Below are positions 32,901-40,342 of a DNA stretch of 64,000 bases, piece by piece. The notes beneath the pieces were generated by a model. It did no database searches. It was not told the origin of the DNA and was given only the letters and a program-made list of their open reading frames with translations. This DNA comes from Laccaria trichodermophora (lineage: Eukaryota > Basidiomycota > Agaricomycetes > Agaricales > Hydnangiaceae), in assembly GCA_018417955.1 (NCBI GenBank), contig JACTVC010000010.1:1438763-1502762 (forward strand), given 5' to 3'. The translations under genes and the position numbers were made by a program. The number at the start of each line of letters is the position of its first letter. Position 1 is the stretch's first letter.

Positions 32901-34979
32901 ATCGTACATAGACTGAGGAACGGAGTCGTGACCAATCCCCAATGTTTTACCCTCGCTTTCAAGGTGAAGTAAAGCTGCGGCTTTCAGGGCCTTCATTGTC
33001 ATGTTGGAATACTCAAGACCAGTGAGCCCGTGAACTGTGAAAGAGCAGTCTCCTTCTTCAGTACCTTCCTCTTCTTCCATATCATGCACACTCATAGCGG
33101 ATGCAAGTTTATTGCTAGAACCCTCTGATGTCTTACGATAATCAACATGGACCGGAACGCCGTTCAGAGGATAAGTATTCAAATTTTCGGCGGATATTTC
33201 TAGATCTTCGTAATCTGCATGATTCAGTTTGAGCCATTCTAAGGCTGCAGCCACTTTGTTCCTGCGAACCAACATAGGTGTTCTTTCAAAATCTTTGTCA
33301 CAGGGTTGGGCACTTCCGGTAAACACGAATGCTAAAACTTGGTCAAGTTCCTCTCTTGATGGAGGAAGTTTGTGGTATACTTTCAATGTCGGATTGGAGA
33401 ACATGATGACATTTGCTGTCATCTTTACTCTGCCAGAGGCTACCCGCACCAGACAACGGTTGTGTCGAACACGAGCAATCAGAAGTTGCTCGGCAAAAGT
33501 TAAATTTTGCAATTGAGGGGGAACGTCTCCTATCCAGAGACCATTTGCAAGAGCATATTTCGGAGTTGTCCCTTTCGTGAGACTTGCTTCGCAACATTCG
33601 CACACCCCTGTGCATTTGCCGTCTAGTACAGGTCCTTCAATATCACAAATAGGGTCGGAAGCAGACTGGCGTTCTTTCCTCGTCACACCGTACTCGATAA
33701 GCGGACTCAAAGAGCAGTTCAAGTCTTTGATATTTTTCAATTTCGACAATAACGCAAGCTCGCCACAAACAGCACATCCAGCTTGTTCAAAATTGACCGG
33801 TCTCATATCACGACAAAACCCTGAGATTATGCGATGGATGTCTTTCTGTGATGGTGGATGTGGGGGGAAGAGGGAATTCGAGACAGTGCTCAATGGGACT
33901 GAATTACTTCCAGCCAATTTTTTGAATACTGGTTTTCGACTTTTGCGAATGTACTTGGGAGAATTTAGTAGTTTTCTGAGTTTTCTTTGTCTCAAGCGAG
34001 CCTTTACGCGTTTGACATTTTCTGAAGAGTAACAGAATAGCGACGTGTGACTTTCGCATACAGAGCAATGATGATTTTCGAACAATAATAATTTGTCGGG
34101 TTTCTTGAGGCGCGAAGGCAGTTTGATACCATGCATTTTTGCCAAGGCGTCGAGGTCTTGCGTGTTCAACAACTTTCCAACAATAGTGAGGGGCAGATCG
34201 CACGTGAATGAGGTCGCATCTCGTCGCATGCATTCCTCTGCGATGTCCAATTCGCAGTAATTGATAAATTCAAATGAATCCGCGTCACAACCCTCTAGTC
34301 CTTTGTGCGATGACACAAATTCTTTTATGTCGATGCCTAAGAGGGACCTGACAATGGTACGACCGCCTCCTATTTGACTAGAAGGAGTTGAGTAATCTTC
34401 GAATATGTTCCTACGTTGGCGATCAAAGTAATCCCCCAGAGCATCAGCTATCACGTTAAAGGGTGTATATTGACATTCGGACCAAGTTAACAAGATGGCG
34501 TGGCGTATGGGCTGCCAAATGTTTGTAAGACGTATGTCGCGAAATGTTAGAGGACCGGGACCGCAAATGCCAATAAGCATAACAAAATCATGCTTTGTTA
34601 TAGAGTTTCGGTAGAGATTTAATTGGCATATCCACGACAGGCGTTTTACCCGGGACAGACGTTGCCAGGTGCAAACGTACTTGAACTGAAAACGTGTAAT
34701 GATCCTAGATTTCGAGATTCCGCGGAGTATACGTTGAGAAAAACGACCCCAGAACAGACGGTATTTGTTCATCGTGAATAAACGGCTGATATTATAAAAA
34801 AAAGAGCGATGTGTATCATTCATCAGGAACATATCATTGGTCGTGTTGTAAATAACTCGAGAGACACAATGAACATCACATTCCATCATCTTACCCTGGC
34901 AAAGAGGGTGCAAGATATTGTGGGAATGAGAGTAACGGGTATCGGTTATCATGTCAACAACTTTTGGCACGATTGGCAA
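26928..34979 (-). CDS. Helitron Rep-helicase fused to a USP-like cysteine protease
   Basis: An uninterrupted 2683-codon ORF. CxxC clusters (CSVCESHTSLFC, CAVCGE, CECCEA) precede a DUF6570-like region (ALANGLWIGDVP, LLIARVRHNRC, about 465-590) and a Helitron-N-like region (about 730-930). The Rep endonuclease has an HUH motif (LTLHFHMLLW; His939/His941) and two tyrosines (AYISDYITK; Tyr1177/Tyr1181). The PIF1-type helicase has Walker A (GGMGGTGKS, Lys1825), Walker B (FIDEIS) and GDFAQLPP, and ends with YTCLSRSASADGT. The C-terminal 270 residues resemble a ubiquitin-specific protease: Cys box SYSCAYDAPFAILYN (Cys2422), a CPDC...CPKC zinc-ribbon pair, and His box GNYHFNSRI (His2628) with WFHDGQ. 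An acidic linker at about 1270-1400 has short repeats. All key residues are present, so the element may be autonomous. Helitron ends (5'-TC, CTRR-3') were not located. A later Met near 34771 is an alternative start. Confidence 0.9.
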   Translation of the reverse strand: MPIVPKVVDMITDTRYSHSHNILHPLCQGKMMECDVHCVSRVIYNTTNDMFLMNDTHRSFFYNISRLFTMNKYRLFWGRFSQRILRGISKSRIITRFQFKYVCTWQRLSRVKRLSWICQLNLYRNSITKHDFVMLIGICGPGPLTFRDIRLTNIWQPIRHAILLTWSECQYTPFNVIADALGDYFDRQRRNIFEDYSTPSSQIGGGRTIVRSLLGIDIKEFVSSHKGLEGCDADSFEFINYCELDIAEECMRRDATSFTCDLPLTIVGKLLNTQDLDALAKMHGIKLPSRLKKPDKLLLFENHHCSVCESHTSLFCYSSENVKRVKARLRQRKLRKLLNSPKYIRKSRKPVFKKLAGSNSVPLSTVSNSLFPPHPPSQKDIHRIISGFCRDMRPVNFEQAGCAVCGELALLSKLKNIKDLNCSLSPLIEYGVTRKERQSASDPICDIEGPVLDGKCTGVCECCEASLTKGTTPKYALANGLWIGDVPPQLQNLTFAEQLLIARVRHNRCLVRVASGRVKMTANVIMFSNPTLKVYHKLPPSREELDQVLAFVFTGSAQPCDKDFERTPMLVRRNKVAAALEWLKLNHADYEDLEISAENLNTYPLNGVPVHVDYRKTSEGSSNKLASAMSVHDMEEEEGTEEGDCSFTVHGLTGLEYSNMTMKALKAAALLHLESEGKTLGIGHDSVPQSMYDNPQAYPQMFPWLFPYGLGGIGQARHTNKNSEMKIKKHFLLYHDKRFQTDVYFPIVAFNHEQLKGGVTGSFLLAKRHKFGEISEKLKQIKPDVLKSIAERLKGGERVKPETNEEKLCFSILESIDHIGGHVKGSLTNKKHMRNEIWSTIAFKGAPTWFITLSPADNRHPLCLYFADEQIKFCPDLRSAQERYRLVSKNPVAAAQFFHVMISCFIKHVLGVGTNDRGLYGDTSAYYGTVEQQGRLTLHFHMLLWIKGALSPQEIRDRLMAADGPFQEALITYLEGSHVGEFLTGTMNDVKAKVPIVNSTKQGIHTILKPDDIAPEIPTDYRDPTQTFPDMPPSLCTHENCNNCFQCLAVKNWFSRYNNTVDDLIFRSNLHRTCTPMVKVVSKAKKKGVNDTSQDGSAETDIQGPRGCLNKDGICKARFPREIFHQTEVDPVDGHLNMKKLEPMMNTLTPCVTYLMRSNTDVTSLLSGTAVKAIVAYISDYITKQSLKTHQIFSSAYDIFESNPHLVDGEVKPLEGARKILLKVVNSLSTKIELGSPMAAMYLLEHPDHYTSHKFVTFWWKGFVYHVRRAWDTTSNEDDYKSDENEQNNLEMNVDLLNTHLDVDHGMEIDSITVLPEEINDDMNVDADLPEKTNDDMNVDHDEATNNHMYKGGGHDNALNNKATNIKTSEVVQKVLSQSDCRNEEDLVEHGNNDYDDEMANQNDARHDVYDERIHTLEKLYEDGTAFGPRQDDDQTKNEDKVVLGREQGHYVAKSNVDDYIYRPEAFSNLTLIEWMQTSVRKRRSKKAQIEFLKVLQTAHDADIQEVERDDDTLDILKHAFLPEHPLYKTHAVSCDPNRLTNFIPNFVGGTLPRADQGDREFYCCTMLTLLVPWRTGKELKQEGESWHDAFTTFPFSSEQKRLMSNFNLRYECNDARDDYHAVLKAKGVAANKVFSIGDRFMGEVDLDIDPDNGTTYGSEYDITDETAPEIGKISQRKLSQMADVDRIMMSCGWLDNCKNYIIQPYAHFKPQILRSANQWKTLVNEAKQKLLTLKNAHLPTSEEQQPIDSDKPSDKVRVLTANYFTKTFKAQKEIHNDIIDETVIKYELNDEQERAFRIVANHASSLAPPNQLKMYLGGMGGTGKSQVLKAIAEMFERKNEAHRFIILAPTGTAAALLNGHTYHSVLSIHISKKEDEDRQPRISEAKAVHDARIRMQGVQYVFIDEISMVACHELYAISSRLSQVRNVHDKPFGGINMIVAGDFAQLPPARGHALYSNEVAKIQDFSHSKNSQESTIGKILWHQFTTVVILKQNMRQTVQSPEDAKLRTALENMRYAACTHSDVAFLNTRIAGRRRDQPQINDPRFRHVSIITAWNSQKDRINEIGSNRFARDTGQSLEHFYSIDKLSNSASPTGKTGRLGNIAIGLQSVLWNASPCTSEHIPGKLSICLGMPVMVRINDATELCITKGQEAVVVGWNDFIGDHGKKVLETLFVKLVNPPRNVELPGLPLNVVPMSRTSSTVKALLPNDHMVTLTRQQVMVLPNFSMTDYAAQGKTRPLNIVELNNCKTAQSYYTCLSRSASADGTIIIQGFDARKITKGISGFLRQEFRELFLLDEVTTMRYHGTLPEGIFGDLRNPTVRAYQLWKRIEKKEQLPCIAALRWGPTDQEIKDIQKDGTWDLKINAQTAISNYIPDPSKIKPKTKTSSTEKTKKKTNTTTQTETTITNYSPVGPIWDAVSYSCAYDAPFAILYNMWKENKRAHTIKLSSLSVYMKTVVQGFAAYENGTCSLEVARDITRQLLYEYDNDSYPKGHVFTDIQQLIKEIVGHPSMFTSPVTCPDCNYKTTQMFGNIREFTALEGLELQQTQHRRLSEALQIRLNGWRRCPKCFRRSHEVMLRLPDILPYAPHLLVVQLHQEDLIIDTKFKLFCDNRLLTFTLHGVIYAGNYHFNSRIITSDGKIWFHDGQNGARAFPVSHIHSLHSDTWLNTCNDKHASFAIYSLIG
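26928..34979 (-). mobile_element. Helitron (coding core; termini not resolved)
   Basis: The Rep/helicase ORF identifies a rolling-circle transposon. The left boundary should lie between the transporter pseudogene (about 26.56 kb) and 26.93 kb; the right boundary lies upstream of about 35.0 kb, or further if the adjacent F-box/NTase-like gene is cargo. I could not recognise a unique terminal hairpin plus CTRR. Confidence 0.6.
30959..31042 (-). repeat. 42-bp coding tandem repeat in the Helitron ORF
   Basis: Two adjacent copies (TCAACGTTCATATCGTCGTT at 30961 and 31003) encode the repeated acidic peptide NDDMNVDxDLPE in the linker between Rep and helicase. Confidence 0.7.
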
Positions 34980-35410
34980 CGGGTGGAGACAGTTGTAGAA
35001 ATAGTTGCTCCGGTTGGAGTAAGGAAAAGGAGGAGGACGGACGACCGATGGTTGTTCGTCTAACAGTCAGGAGTTAGGCACGTTGTTTTGCCAAATAGTA
35101 ATGAAACGTACATTGAACAGTAATACCGGTTGTCTGAAGGGCCACGCAAATCCATGAGACTAGTAACAGTGCCAGCATTGACATGGTTCTAGGAGACATG
35201 AGGGCGGAGTGTTGAATTCGTTGTTGAATGTTATTGACATGATCGATAAAATTTCGACCATAAATAACCCAAAACAACTCTTTCTTGAAACGCAAATTTC
35301 ATAGCTAGTTCACCACCCCAGTTTGAGACATGTTGGCCGTTATCAAGGTGAGAATCTTGAAACGATAGGCAGTTGATTTGTTTGATTTCATTTGACATGA
35401 TAAGTGTCAC

Positions 35411-36334
35411 GTGAATCAAGATGGCATATTAGACAAACTGGCCGAAGAAACGTTCGAGGAGATTATAGAATGCATGGACTTTTTGACCATGAGAAGTCTG
35501 TCGCAAACCTGTCGATTGCTTCGAAAGATGATGGCGAGGCATCATTTATACCTCGTTAACAAATTGTTACGACGTTTTCACCTGAAGCCCGACAAAATCA
35601 TGTCTATATTGCGGATGACGGGTGGCGTAATATCGGGATCATCGGCACTGTTCGTTATGAAAATTGGCACTTTCATACCCGATGACATCGATTTTTTTGT
35701 CAACAAGTTCAATGAAAGAAAATTTTTGCGTTGGATTCAAGCATGGAGCGACTACCGTCTTGAGGAGCCAGTGTTTCGATTGGACGAGATCTACCCCACG
35801 CGCATGTTTATGACGGTACATCGCCTTACGATTGAAGGAAAGGCAGGCAGCATGAACGTTGTTGTCTCTAACACAAGCAGCGCCATTCAACCCATTTTCG
35901 ACTTTCACTCCACCGTTGTGATGAATTTTATTAGCCCATATGGAATCGCTTGTGCATATCCTCGACTCACTTTCAGCAATCGAGGTCTCAAGAATCCAGG
36001 AATTCAATCACTGCGTAATTTGAAGAAGTGTTATAAAAAATACCAAAACAGAGGGTTCACCATTGTCTCGTCTCTCCAGAGATTGAGAGGCTTTAAAAAA
36101 CACGATTGTGGTGTTGATCCGTCTTGCGGTCAGACAAGCCGTTCAATTAGAGACGGACATGTTCTCTTTGTCGACCTTCCAGGTTACATAGGCAAACGAC
36201 ACATTCTTCCACGAGGCGAGTGGATGGAATGGAAGCTTTCAGTCGGACACTACTGCGTCCGCGTAGAGAAACGTTCTCCTGGTCATACCATCTCTCAAGG
36301 AGGACGGACGGGTACGTACATTCGGAAATTTTGA
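35411..36334 (+). CDS. F-box plus nucleotidyltransferase-like protein
   Basis: An open frame of 307 codons. The N-terminus LDKLAEETFEEIIECMDFLT, then MRSLSQTCRLLRKMM, fits an F-box. It is followed by GGVISGSSALF and, 12 residues on, DDIDFFV. A GS motif followed by D-x-D is the signature of nucleotidyltransferase-fold proteins. The later segment IFDFHSTVVMNFISPYGIAC matches a large uncharacterised Agaricomycete family with this GS/D-x-D pair. The first codon of the open frame is GTG; the first in-frame ATG is at 35473, inside the F-box, so the natural start probably lies in an upstream exon or this copy is 5'-truncated. The gene is head-to-head with the Helitron ORF, about 430 bp away. Catalysis is a prediction; substrate unknown. 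Confidence 0.6.
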   Translation: MNQDGILDKLAEETFEEIIECMDFLTMRSLSQTCRLLRKMMARHHLYLVNKLLRRFHLKPDKIMSILRMTGGVISGSSALFVMKIGTFIPDDIDFFVNKFNERKFLRWIQAWSDYRLEEPVFRLDEIYPTRMFMTVHRLTIEGKAGSMNVVVSNTSSAIQPIFDFHSTVVMNFISPYGIACAYPRLTFSNRGLKNPGIQSLRNLKKCYKKYQNRGFTIVSSLQRLRGFKKHDCGVDPSCGQTSRSIRDGHVLFVDLPGYIGKRHILPRGEWMEWKLSVGHYCVRVEKRSPGHTISQGGRTGTYIRKF

Positions 36335-36385
36335 AAACCGCAGCGTCCTTATTTGCCGTCATCAGTGAATGGATTGCTTGAGAAT

Positions 36386-36925
36386 GACGCAGACGCATCA
36401 GTCACTGCCTAGGTTAGATTAGCGTCCAGGTAGAAACAATCGTACTCGAGTGGAAAATCCAATCGAGTAAGATGTATTGATGTATGAGTGTTAGAGACGC
36501 AGACGCGTCAGCTGCTCTCTAGTATCAGATTCCAAGTACACAATCGAGCAAGATGCATCACTGTACGAGTGATAAAGACGCAGACGCATCAGCCCCGGCC
36601 TAGGTTCGAATACCGTCCAGCTATAGATGACGATATTCGAGAGGATTGAAGGTATAGACCCGTCAGCTGCTCCCTAGGCTCCACGGTGAAAGAATCGCAC
36701 TCGAGAAGAAGGTTGACGACCGTGAATGTATTATCTTCCAGTTGGTTTGCCGTCGTGGGACTGATTGTCCTCGCGACATAATTGGCAATGCCGTGCTTGA
36801 ATTAGACGTTTATGACTGGGGCGAGAGAGGCGGATTCTAGTCATCCTGTAGGTTCTTCAGGTGAGATGTATCAAAAAGATAATGAAAAGAATTCAGACGC
36901 ATCAATCGAGACCCAGGTTCAAATA
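36386..36925. repeat. Dispersed degenerate repeat with GACGCAGACGCATCAG core
   Basis: Cores begin at 36386, 36496, 36577 and about 36653, with a weaker one at 36896. Several are followed by CTNCCTAGGTT and by an AATCGAGYAAGATG-like stretch. Spacing is irregular (about 110, 81, 76 and 240 bp), and the copies are diverged. Confidence 0.55.
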
Positions 36926-36970
36926 GATCGAGTACTTAGATGTATCGATGGATGTGATTGATAACTTCGA

Positions 36971-37040
36971 CCAAACAATGATAAATTTTGAACCGAGAAG
37001 TGGACGTCCACTTTTCAATTCAGAATTGATGCATGTTTGT
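36971..37040. repeat. Palindromic repeat, copy B (about 70 bp)
   Basis: Left arm 36971..37005 (CCAAACAATGATAAATTTTG... ending AAGTGGAC) and right arm 37006..37040 (GTCCACTTTTCAATTCAGAA...) are near-perfect inverted copies with no spacer. The last 18 bp and the flank (to 37060) recur at 39788. Confidence 0.7.
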
Positions 37041-37409
37041 CTAACACCTTTTGTTCAAACTTACCTTCACCAGAGCCTGAAGACGATAGTAATTCCAAAC
37101 AACGACTGACTTTGAGATATTGATGTTGCACTTATGCGATTCCGACTGATGTTAAAGAGCGAACGAAAAAGACAATGACAGAAGAAAATAGTACTTATAC
37201 ATCACACTCGTCACAATATCGCATGAACACGTTTCAATATTTAATAAGTACCAATAGCAGTGAGTGTATAAATGTGATGAATCCTATGTACAATCTATGT
37301 AACTATATGCCCCATTACCCGCTCCCCCCAAAAAAAAATGAAAAAAAATAAAAAAGTCACAAATGAAACATTTACAATGAGTTCGCCAATTATATGAGAG
37401 ATGAACCGT

Positions 37410-38770
37410 TCATGCAGTGTAGTTAAGAAAATGATTCTTAAGCACAAAGATATCCATCGGGGTGAACTCGTTGCCTCCCTTCGAAGAAACGGTCTTCAAA
37501 AAGCCATCGATGTAGTCATTGTTCCAGGTCTTGACGGCCAATACGAATTGTTCATTGTTACAACCAAAGTCGACAAATCTCTCCAAATAGTGTGTCATAG
37601 GAGGATTACAGGCTGCCAAAAAACGTTTTACTTGCTGAGTTTGCTCATCAATAGCAAGTGTTGCGGTGGGGGGCGGTAGTTCCACCTCCGGAGGAATACG
37701 CGGGGCGGGCCGGAAACGCTTTGGTCGCTCATGGGCTTCAACAGGTGGCTTTACGCTCGATGACGATGACGATTCTTGCTCAACCTGCAATGAACACAAA
37801 TCAACCCCCAAGTACAGTCCCGTAAAGAATAAACACACCCTCTTGCGCTTTATATCCTAAAGCACGCCATCATCATGCTCAACGCGACGTATATATGTAT
37901 ATATTTCAAGAACTACGCACCGGGAAAATGTTAAAGTGCCTAACAGCAGGAGGCGGCGATTGGGATGGTGGAGGTAGATAAATTGACGATTTGATATGCT
38001 TCGGGCGGTTGTCCGAGCTGCGCACCGGAAAATCATCAAGGTGCATAGCAGCAGGTGCCGGCGATTCGGATAGTGGAAGATGATAGATTGACAAAGTCAT
38101 ACGGTTCGGGCGGTCCTCCACACCCCGATTTACACCCAGAAAAAGTTTGACATCTTCGTCGACATGCTACAACGACATAGTCAGTCTTTGAACTTCAGTC
38201 GATAAATCTCATGCCGACCGTCGTTTGGTTTGGATTATACTAAAACATATACGCCATTCGTTAACATACTCTGTATCCCATTTCTTTAATGTACACACCT
38301 CACGACCATCAACTGGAGCCATTGACCCACCTCCCCCTTCATCCCGCAAACGTCTATGCCTATAGGCATAAAAGGTTTTCCGCATGTATGCCCGAGCTAA
38401 CCTTTTTCGAGGAGCAGAGTCTACGTCCGCACAAAGAAAGAGTTTCGGGTATTGATTCCACGCCTGCAAACATGCTAATGAGCGCAAATCAAATCAAAAA
38501 AATCGATCCAAAACGACTTACTTTTTCTTCACAAGTACTAGCGTTATCGGGTTGGTTGTCGTACGTTTTTCTATAGTCTAGATAGTCTCGCGTCATTTGT
38601 CTCAAGGTCTCCTTAAAAAAAAAGGCCCAAACAATACCGCGTCAATGTTAAAAACAGGTAGAACGCTACCGTTCCACTCACCTTCCAACTTATAGCAAAT
38701 GCTTCAGAACAGCATAAGACCCTTCGTATTTCCGCCGTCTGGAAACCGAATGAGAGTAGTTGGTACCCAT
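37410..38770 (-). CDS. Hypothetical protein with conserved helical C-terminal domain, multi-exon
   Basis: The last exon 37410..37784 encodes a Ser/Pro-rich linker and then KRFLAACNPPMTHYLERFVD, FVLAVKTWNNDYIDGFLKTV and EFTPMDIFVLKNHFLNY: a compact helical domain of about 75 residues at the C-terminus. Upstream coding segments with good splice sites are about 37918-38121 (a duplicated proline-rich unit), about 38300-38465 (PKLFLCADVDSAPRKRLARA, then YMRKTFYAYRHRRLR), about 38516-38612 (TLRQMTRDYLDYRKTYDNQP) and about 38693-38760. Further upstream exons may exist to about 39240 (VDGIPHSLFTTIKYRG; GEDCRCVVGHVAGS). I recognise the C-terminal domain only as one recurring in Agaricomycete accessory proteins, perhaps SAM-like; function unknown. 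Confidence 0.5.
37918..38121 (-). repeat. About 100-bp coding tandem duplication
   Basis: The segments 37918..38022 and 38023..38121 are diverged copies that both begin CACCGG(G)AAAAT and both contain CGGGCGGT. They encode paired peptides of the form SIYLPPPSQSPPPA / SIYHLPLSESPAPA plus FPVRSS. Confidence 0.65.
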
Positions 38771-39301
38771 GTCATTATCCTCTCACTGTTATGGATTTCT
38801 TTTCTTCAAGAAAAAAGAAATTGGCGTCCAAAACGACGAAATAAAAACGAAATGAAACTTACTGGTCATCGTATGCAACGGAATGCCACGATACTTGATG
38901 GTGGTGAAAAGAGAGTGAGGGATACCATCGACGTGATGTGAAGTCTGATTAACTTATGTTGACGGAAAGTTAATTAACATTGATGCGCACAATCACAGGG
39001 TGACAGGAACGCATCTTCTTATCAGATCAATAATTGAATTATGACGTAAGCTTACTTCCAGCTACATGACCGACAACACAACGACAATCCTCGCCTGAAA
39101 AATACAATGATTGACGACAAGAGGACGTCAAGAAATCAGACCCCAGTGTGCTGATATGGACCAAAGTAATAAATGTAGTTAAATCATTAAAAAAAAAACA
39201 GAAAAAACTTGTATGTGAATTTGTACATGCCATGCGCTACACTGCCTGTAGCCCGCAAAGAGGCAAGAATGTATGTACAAACCGTCGTGTATAGAAAACA
39301 C

Positions 39302-39500
39302 TAGGAATGGCCGAAAAAACGATGAAGATGTTTTTTGATAACGAGAATGTCCATGCCGCTCAACTTACACTTCCCACTATTGGATACAAGCTTCAAAAAA
39401 TCGGTGATCTCGTCATCTTCCCAGGTAATGACTTCTGATAGGGATTCTTCGTTTTTGCAGCCGAACTTGATGAAAACTTATCAGTACGCGTTGTCGAGTC
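39302..39500 (-). pseudogene. Broken copy of the C-terminal domain of the 37.4-kb gene
   Basis: A minus-strand frame gives FIKFGCKNEESLSEVITW, EDDEITDFLKLVSNSGKCKL and SGMDILVIKKHL before a stop at about 39302. It parallels FVDFGCNNEQFVLAVKTWNN...GFLKTVSSKG...MDIFVLKNHF of the neighbouring gene. Two adjacent stop codons lie directly upstream where the domain should continue, so this is probably a remnant or 5'-truncated duplicate. A plus-strand reading of the same DNA (39308-39532) is possible but less convincing. Confidence 0.5.
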
Positions 39501-39945
39501 AACGTTTATCACCCACCATCATTGAAAACTTGCCTGAAGCCCAATGAGCAGGCTAGCACGCTGAAGCGGAAGTAAGCGGAACTTACGAGGCATCGCGTAC
39601 TGTGGACGTCAGGAGACAATGAAGAAGATGACGGAAACACGTGACCACGTAGGGAAAGGGGGGGGGGGGTGACGTAAGGTCTGTAGATGCTGTGTGGCTT
39701 TTGTTTACTTACTGTTTACCTGCGACGTCTAGTCTATATATTTACGCTTTGGATGGTTTCTAAAACCTAGATACTAAAGTATCCAGGAATTGATGCATGT
39801 TTGTCTAATACCTTTTGTTCAAATAACAAAAACTAAGTATGCGGGCCAGCTCGGGGCATTAGATACACGACTGGCTATGTAAGGGATACTATGTTATTTG
39901 TATGTACGATTGGACTGCAGACGATACAGTCCTACAAAAATTATC

Positions 39946-40313
39946 TGTAACGGCGGCCGATATATCTCTTGCATGACATTGGATCATAGTAGTTGTACAT
40001 TGTTTGTTCCTTGTTTACATAGTGTTGAGACCCCTCTGTAAATACCTTTACCTTTTCGCCACTACATACAATACATGTGGACTGGGTCACAACCTCGATA
40101 TACGGTCTGGCGACCGTTCGCCACCCCTCCGGGAGATAAGAGCCCTACGCCGGGTGACAGCGTCCCCGTTCCGGGGTCACGGGATAACTTAGGCGCCGTC
40201 CTGCACAGCTCGAAGGCGCCGTCAACACTGCACAACATACCTCGCCTCTTTATCGCCGCCATCTCTCGACCACGAGCACATCGAGAAGAAGTCCCCGAAC
40301 GCTCGGTTTCACA
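39946..40313 (+). repeat. 5' LTR
   Basis: 368 bp, starting TGTAACGGCGG and ending CGGTTTCACA. I find no difference from the 3' LTR on reading. It should carry the promoter for the genomic transcript; the precise TATA and start are not evident. Confidence 0.95.
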
Positions 40314-40314
40314 A

Positions 40315-40332
40315 TGGTGGGGGCACCGCGGA
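40315..40332 (+). promoter_or_regulatory. Primer-binding site
   Basis: TGGTGGGGGCACCGCGGA begins one base after the 5' LTR and starts with TGG, complementary to a tRNA CCA end. The tRNA would have an acceptor 3' strand ending in GTGCCCCCACCA; I could not assign the isoacceptor. Confidence 0.6.
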
Positions 40333-40342
40333 CTTCACCAAG

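Larger units (their letters stand above)
36335..37409. other. Repeat-rich spacer
   Basis: It contains degenerate repeats with a GACGCAGACGCATCAG core (36386-36925), palindromic repeat copy B (36971-37040), and AT-rich sequence with a poly-A tract near 37327-37352. No coding model is supported. Confidence 0.5.
37023..39825. repeat. 38-bp direct repeat flanking a 2.7-kb segment
   Basis: The segment AATTGATGCATGTTTGTCTAA...CCTTTTGTTCAAA occurs at 37023..37060 and at 39788..39825 with one difference. The first copy overlaps the right arm of palindrome copy B. Confidence 0.65.

Noticed and set aside
33229..34233. Plus- and minus-strand short ORFs overlapping the Helitron frame
   Set aside because: They are shadows of the 2683-codon frame, with no motifs of their own.
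26928..34979. A host PIF1 helicase
   Set aside because: The HUH and double-tyrosine Rep motifs and the DUF6570/Helitron-N-like regions precede the helicase in one frame, which defines a Helitron protein.
36971..37040. Palindrome copy B as the Helitron 3' terminal hairpin
   Set aside because: Helitron terminal hairpins are much shorter and end near CTRR. The same 70-mer also occurs at 58.3 kb without a Helitron.
40075..40342. ATG at 40075 as the true gag-pol start
   Set aside because: It lies inside the 5' LTR, and the same open frame is present in the 3' LTR, so the frame through the R/U5 region is probably fortuitous. The spliced start at 40343 is preferred.
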